DNA of 9,839 nt from Gammaproteobacteria bacterium UBA2810. GTDB taxonomy: Bacteria; Pseudomonadota; Gammaproteobacteria; Enterobacterales; Succinivibrionaceae. Below the pieces are notes generated by a model, which worked only from the letters and a program-made list of their open reading frames with translations, made no database searches and was not told where the DNA came from. The DNA is taken from NCBI GenBank assembly GCA_002351705.1, contig DEHC01000058.1, positions 1 through 9,839 on the forward strand, written 5' to 3'. Position numbers and translations under genes: made by a program. Each line of letters opens with the position of its first letter. The stretch's first letter is position 1. Positions 1 through 5,327 of the stretch are shown one piece after another.

Positions 1-192
1 ACAGTCACTTCATAACAGTTTTATCAGCCTGAAGACGTATTAACCGGCCGCCCTGCGTCAGTTCCGCGTGCGCCTCTCCGGATTCATCCGGGCAGCACTC
101 CAGCATCAGCGAAAATCTTCCAGGAAAAGCCCTCTGCGATTGAAAATCTTACCGTCCGGAATTAAACTCCATATGCGGGCGCCTGTTTATTC

Positions 193-214
193 TATTATTC
201 CGCTCGGAATAATA
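193..214. promoter_or_regulatory. 22-bp perfect palindrome, likely operator upstream of the ThiF-like gene
   Basis: The arms TATTATTCCG and CGGAATAATA are perfect reverse complements separated only by CT. The centre lies about 68 bp upstream of the adenylyltransferase start at 272. No T-tract follows the structure and the 2-nt spacer is too tight for an RNA hairpin loop, so a DNA site for a dimeric repressor (TetR-, MarR- or GntR-like) is more likely than a terminator. A -10-like TAATAT (210-215) overlaps the right arm, with a weak -35-like TTATTC (187-192) 17 bp upstream, so a bound protein would cover the promoter. The palindrome is seen directly. Its function and the promoter are inferred. 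Confidence 0.5.
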
Positions 215-271
215 TGACTTCAAAGTGGGCAGGCAGCGGCCGCAGAGGCTTTGGGAACACAAGGAGGCACC

Positions 272-1036
272 ATGGAACTCACAATGAGCCAGCGTGCACG
301 GTACGCGAGGAACATCGCGGTAAGCGAGATAGGCGAGGAGGGACAGCAGAAGCTCCTTAAGAGCAGCGTCCTCATCTTCGGCGCGGGAGGGCTCGGCTCA
401 CCCGCAGCGCTTTATCTCGCCGCGGCCGGAGTCGGCACCATCGGCATTGTCGACAGCGACTCGGTGGATCTCTCGAACCTTCAGAGGCAGATCATCCACC
501 GGATGTCATCGCTCAGCAGGCCCAAGACCAGATCCGCGGCCGAGGCGCTCTCCGCTCTCAACCCTTTCGTGAGGACGGTCCTCTACCAGAAGAGGGCCGA
601 CGGGGACTCAATCACTGATATCCTCCGCGACCGCCCCTGGGACTTCATCCTGGACTGCACTGACAACTACCCGACGAAGTTCCTCATCAACGATGCCTGC
701 GTCAGGGAGAAGAAGCCCTTCTGCCACGCGGGTTTCCTCCGCTTCGCGGGGCAGGCGATGACCTATGTACCGGGGAAGGGGCCGTGCCTCCGCTGCCTCT
801 TCGGCGGGGTTCCGCCTGAGGAGAGATCGCCGAGCCCGGCGAAGTTCGGCGTAGTCGGAGCAGTGTGCGGGATATTCGGCTCAATCGAGGCGGCCGAGGC
901 AATAAAGTACATAATCGGGAAAGGGGAGCTCCTCACCGGGAAGCTCCTCACGGCTGACGCGCTCACCATGACCTTCAGGAAAATCGCCATTCCACGGGAT
1001 CCGGACTGCCCTGCCTGCGGCGGCCGGCAGGAATAG
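272..1036 (+). CDS. ThiF/MoeB/HesA-family ATP-dependent adenylyltransferase (E1-like)
   Basis: This 254-residue protein belongs to the family that adenylates the C-terminal glycine of a small ubiquitin-like sulfur carrier (ThiS, MoaD and relatives) for thiamine, molybdopterin or other sulfur transfer, in the cytoplasm. Visible are the N-terminal RYARN (residues 10-14), the nucleotide-binding GAGGLG (37-42), DSDSVDLSNLQRQ (61-73), the conserved K85, DCTDN (128-132), and two zinc-type CxxC pairs, C172/C175 and C246/C249. There is no C-terminal rhodanese domain, so it has the short MoeB/ThiF layout. The ATG at 272 is chosen because AAGGAGG (261-267) sits just upstream; the in-frame TTG at 251 lies before that ribosome binding site. 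No thiS, thiG, moaD or moaE is nearby, so the partner carrier cannot be named. It converges with the fatty-acid-like genes. The family is near certain; MoeB versus ThiF versus a specialised HesA is unresolved. Confidence 0.93.
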   Translation: MELTMSQRARYARNIAVSEIGEEGQQKLLKSSVLIFGAGGLGSPAALYLAAAGVGTIGIVDSDSVDLSNLQRQIIHRMSSLSRPKTRSAAEALSALNPFVRTVLYQKRADGDSITDILRDRPWDFILDCTDNYPTKFLINDACVREKKPFCHAGFLRFAGQAMTYVPGKGPCLRCLFGGVPPEERSPSPAKFGVVGAVCGIFGSIEAAEAIKYIIGKGELLTGKLLTADALTMTFRKIAIPRDPDCPACGGRQE

Positions 1037-1042
1037 CAGAGA

Positions 1043-1062
1043 GAGCGGCTCAGATGCCGCTC
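1043..1062. terminator. Weak hairpin between convergent genes, possible bidirectional terminator
   Basis: GAGCGGC (1043-1049) and GCCGCTC (1056-1062) form a perfect 7-bp stem with a 6-nt loop. It lies in the 13-bp gap between the plus-strand adenylyltransferase and the minus-strand ApeP-like gene and runs into the last codons of the latter. Neither side carries a good T-tract, so intrinsic termination would be inefficient; the position at a convergent junction is the main argument for it. Confidence 0.35.
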
Positions 1063-1511
1063 CTTACCCCGAGCCTCCCGCGGGCAGCGGGCTCTCCGCG
1101 GAGAAACGCCTCAGCGTCGAACATCGAAAAGCCTGAGACCTCCGAGATCTCCCGGCACTTAACGGCAATCTCCTCACCAGCGGGGAAATTTCCCTCCCTG
1201 AGGAGAGCGAAGCTCCTTGCGGAGACAAAGACACCGGGGGCGATCGCGCCGTCACTGATGCCGCGGAGGACATTGAAGGCGGCCCGGAGGAGCGCATAGG
1301 ACTGGGCCATGACCTCAAGCACGGCGGGAGCGGCGAGCGAGCCGTCAGGAAGGAGCCCCTCGCAGGGCCTCAGCCCCGGGGTGAAGGATACCGTCCCGGC
1401 AAGGACCTCACCCGGTTCCACCGAAATCACATGGTCCACGAAGAGCATCGGCTCCTTCTGCGGCATCACGCGCGAGGCAAACTCCGCGGTGTAAACGCTC
1501 TTCTCATCCAT
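1050..1511 (-). CDS. ApeP-like hotdog-fold 3-hydroxyacyl-ACP dehydratase subunit
   Basis: The 153-residue product resembles the ApeP branch of the FabZ-like hotdog dehydratases, which remove water from 3-hydroxyacyl-ACP. The stretch MPQKEPMLFVDHV near the N-terminus matches the FabZ opening (LPHRxPFLLVDRV), and LEVMAQ around residue 66 matches the helix with the catalytic Glu. Aligning by that Glu puts Gly where FabZ has its catalytic His (14 residues earlier), so this subunit appears to supply the acidic residue but not the His. The ATG at 1511 is preferred to an adjacent GTG at 1514 because GAGG lies seven bases upstream of the ATG. It begins nine bases after the ketoacyl synthase stop codon and is the last gene of the minus-strand run. 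Hotdog fold is confident; ApeP identity is by residue pattern and neighbours only. Confidence 0.8.
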   Translation of the reverse strand: MDEKSVYTAEFASRVMPQKEPMLFVDHVISVEPGEVLAGTVSFTPGLRPCEGLLPDGSLAAPAVLEVMAQSYALLRAAFNVLRGISDGAIAPGVFVSARSFALLREGNFPAGEEIAVKCREISEVSGFSMFDAEAFLRGEPAARGRLGVRSGI

Positions 1512-1520
1512 CACGCAGCC

Positions 1521-2693
1521 TCAGTCCCTGCAGGGCCCGGTCACAAGCACCGCGTTGTTCCCGCCGAAGGCGAAGGAGTTCGACACGGTGTACGGCCTTC
1601 CCGCGGCCGTGTCAGGCTCGGTCACGAGATTAAAGTCATCTATGACCGGATCAACGTCAGTGCTGTCATAGGGATGGAACGGGAGCGAGATCTCCCCCCT
1701 CGCGACGAGCGAGCAGATGAACTCATTGATTATTCCGGAGGCGCCGAGGGTGTGGCCGGTGAGGTGCTTTATTGAGCTTGCCGGGACATCAGGGAACACC
1801 TTCGCGACAGCCTTCGCCTCCATCCCGTCGTTGAGCTTTGTCCCCGTGCCGTGGAGGCAGACATAGCCTATATCAGAGCTTTTGAGCCCGGCGGCCTTCA
1901 GCGCATCCTTCATGGCAATGGCCGCATAGGTGCCCGTAGGCTCCGGGGAGGAGATATGGTAGCCGTCGCTCGAGGCACCGTAGCCCATCAGCATGGTGCT
2001 CCGGTCGCCGAGCATCTCGTGCGAGAGCACGCACATCGCCGTGCCCTCGCCGATGTTCATGCCACTGCGGCTCCGGTGGAAGGGAAGGCAGGGCTCGAGG
2101 GAAAGCACCCCGAGCGACTCGAAGCCCGCCACCGCGATGCGGCTCAGCGTGTCGGTTCCGGCGACGACCACCGCATCGCAGATGCCCGCCTCGATGAGCC
2201 TCGCCGCCGAGATGAACGCGCGCGCCGACGAGGAGCAGGCCGTCGCGACGGTATAGACAGGGCCGCCGCAGCCGGTCATTTTCCGGAAGATGCCGGAGAG
2301 ATCCCCAATACGGCTCAGCCTCGCGTCATAGCAGAGCTGCCTGGGCGATGCGCTGTTCGCAACGATGTTCTGCTCCACCTCGCTCACCGCAAGGTTGGAG
2401 GTGCCGATGACCGCGCCGACGCGCTCCGCTGTGAAGCGCTTCTTCGCCTCGGTGATGACATCCGCTATCTGGGAGACTGCCTGGCTTATCATCTCGTCAT
2501 TCCGGCTGGGGCCTGAGCCTGACGGGGTGAACGGGACATTGACCCTCCCGAGGGGGACCTTCACCCCTCCCGGGAGGTACCCCTCCGTCATCTCAAGCTC
2601 CGGGAATTTCTCCTGGCGGAAGGCGTCGATGACCTCCTCCTCGCTCATGCCGAGACGGCACATCACGGAAAACCTGCTTATGAACAGCTTCAT
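1521..2693 (-). CDS. Beta-ketoacyl-ACP synthase, FabB/FabF-like (ApeO-like)
   Basis: This 390-residue thiolase-fold enzyme would condense acyl and malonyl units on acyl carrier protein. The complete active-site triad is visible: C153 in TACSSSARA, H281 in HGTGTKLND and H314 in KHLTGHTLGASG, plus the NSFAFGGNN glycine loop near residues 372-380. Length is slightly short of FabF (about 410) but all core motifs are in order. Its ATG overlaps the TGA of the preceding hotdog gene (ATGA), with GGGAGCGG upstream, so it is probably translationally coupled. The flanking ApeI-like, ApeP-like and ApeC-like genes suggest a dedicated polyene or fatty-acid-like pathway rather than housekeeping FabB/FabF; in the APE system the ApeO synthase pairs with the ApeC chain-length factor. 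Ketoacyl synthase activity is near certain. The product is inferred. Confidence 0.92.
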   Translation of the reverse strand: MKLFISRFSVMCRLGMSEEEVIDAFRQEKFPELEMTEGYLPGGVKVPLGRVNVPFTPSGSGPSRNDEMISQAVSQIADVITEAKKRFTAERVGAVIGTSNLAVSEVEQNIVANSASPRQLCYDARLSRIGDLSGIFRKMTGCGGPVYTVATACSSSARAFISAARLIEAGICDAVVVAGTDTLSRIAVAGFESLGVLSLEPCLPFHRSRSGMNIGEGTAMCVLSHEMLGDRSTMLMGYGASSDGYHISSPEPTGTYAAIAMKDALKAAGLKSSDIGYVCLHGTGTKLNDGMEAKAVAKVFPDVPASSIKHLTGHTLGASGIINEFICSLVARGEISLPFHPYDSTDVDPVIDDFNLVTEPDTAAGRPYTVSNSFAFGGNNAVLVTGPCRD

Positions 2694-3034
2694 GATCCGC
2701 TCCCGTTGTATTTAAGCGTGCCGCTGCTGACGGGCGTGCCGTCAGAGAGGGTGAATGAATAGGCGCATGACGCGTCCGGCTTCCGCCTGACGCTGATCTC
2801 AAGCTCGGACTCCGGCCCTGCCTCGTGCTGGAACTTGACTGCGGACGCCCCGGCAAAGGTGCCTTTCATAACCCTTCCGGCCGCGATCACCGCGATGAGG
2901 AAAAGCGCCGTGCCGGGGAAGATTTTCCTCTCCGGGAAATGACCGTCGAACCAGCCGGCGGAGGCCGGCAGCCGGAACGATGCCGAGTAGGCGTCCCCGG
3001 TGAGGGTCTCGCATCTGAGCTCAGGCAGCCACAT
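2690..3034 (-). CDS. ApeI-like hotdog-fold dehydratase subunit (FabA/FabZ-like)
   Basis: This short 114-residue protein carries the core of the FabA/FabZ hotdog fold. The key motif is GHFPERKIFPG, with the catalytic-type H32, as in the HFPGxPxMPG motif of FabZ. Where FabZ has its catalytic Glu, 14 residues after the His, this protein has Leu (L46), so on its own it lacks the acidic partner. That mirrors the ApeP-like protein two genes downstream, which keeps the Glu and lacks the His. The ATG at 3034 lies inside the end of the ApeC-like gene (14-nt overlap), with GGAGGGG upstream, and the stop overlaps the start of the ketoacyl synthase (ATGA). Hotdog/ApeI-like assignment is good; activity alone is doubtful. 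Confidence 0.8.
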   Translation of the reverse strand: MWLPELRCETLTGDAYSASFRLPASAGWFDGHFPERKIFPGTALFLIAVIAAGRVMKGTFAGASAVKFQHEAGPESELEISVRRKPDASCAYSFTLSDGTPVSSGTLKYNGSGS

Positions 3035-3701
3035 CGCCGTCCCCTCCGGTAAGGATATAGCGCATGAGCTGCACCGGATCCATGGTGTCAGTGAGGCTGC
3101 TTGCTATCCTGAACGAGCTGCCCTTCCTCAGGAGGAAGCCCGCGGCGAACGTCCCGTAGGAGGGGCCGTCACGGGGGATTTCCATGATGGCATTCGAGAC
3201 CGGGTTCTCGTAGAAAACGAGGCCGCAGCACTTCGCGTCGCCTGACATGATGGCGGCAGATGCCTCGGTGAGGGCCATCGTCACGATGTCATCCCCCGAG
3301 GAGAGCGACACAGACTCGGCGTGGTTCCCCGAGACCATCGAGTAGTAGGCCGCCGGGGTGTTCTGCACCGAGTTCGAGAACTCGGTCGGCGAGACCGTGC
3401 CGTCATCAGCAAGCGAGCTCAGCATGGTGACGGAGCGGAGGAGCTCGCCGTGGCGGCTCGCGAATACCACGAAGTCAGGCACCAGATCCGCATCCTTCTG
3501 AAGATGCAGCAGGACCTCGACCGCAGCCCTGTCCCCGGGGAGCAGGCGCCTCGAGAGCATCATCGGGATGTCCGGCGAGCTGATCCTGCCGTCTGACTCC
3601 GGGAACGGGCGGCCTGACGCTGCCCACTTCTCCCAGTCGCTCCTCTCCGGAAGCTCCGGAGAGAGCCCGAGGGCTCCTTCCATGCCGAACGAGAAAATCA
3701 T
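3021..3701 (-). CDS. Short ketoacyl-synthase-like protein, Ketoacyl-synt_2 type (ApeC-like chain-length factor)
   Basis: The 226-residue product resembles the Ketoacyl-synt_2 family found in aryl polyene clusters (ApeC-like). The signature runs from SRHGELLRS (82-90) through SPTEFSNSVQNTPAAYY (104-120) to SSGDDIVTMALTEA (134-147). It is about half the length of a true ketoacyl synthase. No Cys-His-His triad is visible: the only cysteines are C158 and C159, in a context unlike the nucleophile elbow. A role as chain-length factor or structural partner of the complete synthase two genes downstream is therefore likelier than independent catalysis. The ATG at 3701 follows AGGGAGAG, and a strong hairpin abuts that ribosome binding site. 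It is the first gene after ispH (47-nt gap) and overlaps the ApeI-like gene by 14 nt. Confidence 0.78.
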   Translation of the reverse strand: MIFSFGMEGALGLSPELPERSDWEKWAASGRPFPESDGRISSPDIPMMLSRRLLPGDRAAVEVLLHLQKDADLVPDFVVFASRHGELLRSVTMLSSLADDGTVSPTEFSNSVQNTPAAYYSMVSGNHAESVSLSSGDDIVTMALTEASAAIMSGDAKCCGLVFYENPVSNAIMEIPRDGPSYGTFAAGFLLRKGSSFRIASSLTDTMDPVQLMRYILTGGDGDVAA

Positions 3702-3712
3702 ATGCTCTCCCT

Positions 3713-3738
3713 GCGCCCCGGGGAAGCCCCGGAGGCGC
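3713..3738 (-). promoter_or_regulatory. GC-rich hairpin between ispH and the ApeC-like gene
   Basis: On the minus strand GCGCC-T-CCGGGG, a CTT loop and CCCCGGGGCGC form an 11-bp stem with a single bulged T. It fills most of the 47-nt gap between the ispH stop and the ApeC-like start. The 3' arm ends exactly where the AGGGAGAG ribosome binding site (3705-3712) begins, and no T-tract follows. It is therefore more likely an mRNA-stability, processing or translation-control element than an intrinsic terminator. The structure is seen in the sequence; its role is inferred. Confidence 0.5.
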
Positions 3739-3748
3739 GAACCTCAAG

Positions 3749-4690
3749 TCAGCCCTGCTCCTGCAGCTCGCGCGGCAGGTCAAAGTGGCTCCTTGTCTCG
3801 GGCACGCCGCCCGCCTCCTCGACCTTCCCTCCGGTGAGCTCCGCGACGCGCCTCACGACGCCGTCGACGATGAGGTCCGGGGCGCTCGCGCCAGCTGTTA
3901 TGCCGACGGCGGAGACATCCCAGAACCATGTTCCGTCAATGTCCGCTGCGGAGTCAATCAGGTACGCTTTGCAGCCCATGGAGGTCGCGAGCTCCCGGAG
4001 CCTGTTGGAGTTCGAGGAGTTCTTCGATCCGACAACCAGGAACACCCCGACCTTCGCGGCGATTTTCCTCACTGCGTCCTGCCGGTTCTGCGTCGCGTAG
4101 CAGATGTCGTCCTTATAGGGACCCTCGATGCCGGGAAAGCGGCGTTTCAGGATCTCAATGATGCCGTTGGTCTCGGTCACGCTGAGCGTGGTCTGGGTGA
4201 CATAGTGAAGGCCCTCGGGACTGGGGATCTCAACCGTCTCCGCGTCAGCAGCAGTGCCTACGAGCCTGATGACGCCCTTCTCGGATGAGTACTGCCCGAG
4301 GGTGCCCTCGACCTCCGGGTGCCCGGCATGCCCGATCATGATGACGCTCTCATCGCGCCTCGAGCAGGCCCTCACCTCGGCGTGGACCCGGGTCACGAGC
4401 GGGCAGGTCGCGTCGAAGACACGAAGAGGCCGCGACTTCGCCTCGTTCCTCACGCTCTCCGGCACGCCGTGCGCGGAGAAGATGAGGACGCTCCCGTCCG
4501 GGACCTCACTGAGATCCTCGATGAAAACCGCGCCGCGCTCCCTGAGCCCGTCGACGACAAAGCGGTTGTGCACCACCTCATGCCTGACGTACACCGGCGC
4601 GCCGAACTTCCTGAGCGCTGCCTCGACTATGCCGACAGCCCTCGTGACGCCGGCGCAGAAGCCGCGGGGGACAGCAAGGTAGATTTTCAT
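3749..4690 (-). CDS. ispH: 4-hydroxy-3-methylbut-2-enyl diphosphate reductase IspH (LytB)
   Basis: IspH performs the last step of the MEP isoprenoid pathway, reducing HMBPP to isopentenyl and dimethylallyl diphosphate with a 4Fe-4S cluster in the cytoplasm. The 313-residue sequence has the three cluster cysteines at C12 (PRGFCAGV), C96 (DATCPLV) and C197 (DICYATQNRQ). It also has the substrate-site residues H41, H74 (SAHGVP), H124 and E126 (GHPEVEGT), T167 (TQTTLS) and the SKNSSNSNRL loop; numbering matches the well-studied E. coli enzyme. Its ATG overlaps the lspA stop (ATGA), with GGAGAGGGG inside the end of lspA, so translation is probably coupled. The FKBP-type gene fkpB, often found between lspA and ispH, is absent. 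The ApeC-like gene follows on the same strand after a hairpin. Confidence 0.98.
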   Translation of the reverse strand: MKIYLAVPRGFCAGVTRAVGIVEAALRKFGAPVYVRHEVVHNRFVVDGLRERGAVFIEDLSEVPDGSVLIFSAHGVPESVRNEAKSRPLRVFDATCPLVTRVHAEVRACSRRDESVIMIGHAGHPEVEGTLGQYSSEKGVIRLVGTAADAETVEIPSPEGLHYVTQTTLSVTETNGIIEILKRRFPGIEGPYKDDICYATQNRQDAVRKIAAKVGVFLVVGSKNSSNSNRLRELATSMGCKAYLIDSAADIDGTWFWDVSAVGITAGASAPDLIVDGVVRRVAELTGGKVEEAGGVPETRSHFDLPRELQEQG

Positions 4691-5274
4691 TTCCCCTCTC
4701 CGTTTCCGGCCTCTTTGGCATCGCCTCCATCAGCCTGGTCTTTGCCATCCTCTCCGTTCTGTTCCTTATCCTTATCTTTGTCCGGATGCTTCCGGTCGAA
4801 GATCGCGTCTATGACCAGGAGCGCGGCGCCGACGCAGATGGCGCTGTCCGCGATGTTGAACGCAGGATAGGTCCACACATCCTTATAGTGCACCAGGATG
4901 AAGTCGATGACATAGGAGTAGACCGTGCGGTCGATGAGGTTTCCGATCGCCCCGCCGAGCACCAGGGCAAGCGACGAGCAGATGAGGCGCCGGTCAGACG
5001 GGGTCTTCCGGAGCACCGCAAGGATGATGAGGCTCACGATGACGGCCACGCCGCCGAAGAGGACCTTCTGCCAGCCCGACTCGTCCGCGAGGAAGCTGAA
5101 CGCCGCCCCGTTGTTGTGGACGTGTATGAGCCCCAGCATGTCAGAGGGCCAGAGCGGAATGTACTCGTCACGGTAGGCGATGAAGCGCACCACGAGGAGC
5201 TTTGAGATCTGGTCAATGATGATGACAAGAAGCGAAAGGGGCAGCCATTTCAGGCCGGAGCGGGGAAATTTCAT
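4687..5274 (-). CDS. lspA: Lipoprotein signal peptidase II LspA
   Basis: LspA is the inner-membrane aspartyl peptidase that removes signal peptides from diacylglyceryl prolipoproteins. With the ATG at 5274 the product has 195 residues. The catalytic aspartates are D124 in VIDFI and D143 in FNIADSAI, and NNGAAF (54-59) and GGAIGNLIDR (107-116) are the other conserved blocks. Four hydrophobic segments are visible near residues 9-30, 70-88, 98-112 and 143-160. Residues after about 160 form an unusual hydrophilic, Lys/Asp/Glu/Gly-rich tail of about 35 residues. The start at 5274 is preferred because CCGGAG lies just upstream; the ATG at 5295, seven codons further out, lies in the terminator-like stem after ileS. 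The stop overlaps the ispH start. Confidence 0.97.
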   Translation of the reverse strand: MKFPRSGLKWLPLSLLVIIIDQISKLLVVRFIAYRDEYIPLWPSDMLGLIHVHNNGAAFSFLADESGWQKVLFGGVAVIVSLIILAVLRKTPSDRRLICSSLALVLGGAIGNLIDRTVYSYVIDFILVHYKDVWTYPAFNIADSAICVGAALLVIDAIFDRKHPDKDKDKEQNGEDGKDQADGGDAKEAGNGEGK

Positions 5275-5287
5275 GAAAACTCCGGTT

Positions 5288-5316
5288 AAAAACATGCCGG
5301 GACGGATGTCCCGGCA
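5288..5316 (-). terminator. Intrinsic-terminator-like hairpin between ileS and lspA
   Basis: On the minus strand TGCCGGGAC and GTCCCGGCA form a perfect 9-bp GC-rich stem around ATCC, followed after two bases by TTTTT (5288-5292). This is the standard Rho-independent layout, beginning 12 bases after the ileS stop and ending just before the lspA ribosome binding site. It could terminate or attenuate ileS transcription and so set the ratio of ileS to the downstream lspA, ispH and APE-like genes. Efficiency is unknown; five Ts is modest. Confidence 0.72.
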
Positions 5317-5327
5317 CTTCTCATGGA

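Noticed and set aside
5..106. Minus-strand 33-residue ORF with ATG at 106 and TGA at 5-7
   Set aside because: It is short, has no recognised motif and no clear ribosome binding site. It could be the relic of a longer gene, since the frame is open back to 148, but nothing supports that directly.
251..271. TTG start extending the ThiF-like protein by seven residues
   Set aside because: The AAGGAGG ribosome binding site lies between this TTG and the ATG at 272, so the TTG would begin upstream of its own signal.
1851..2516. 221-codon plus-strand open frame opposite the ketoacyl synthase
   Set aside because: Arg/Ala/Gly-rich antisense shadow with no motif; the opposite strand has a complete active-site triad.
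5275..5295. Longer lspA start at 5295
   Set aside because: The ATG lies in the stem of the terminator-like hairpin and lacks a ribosome binding site, whereas the ATG at 5274 has CCGGAG just upstream.
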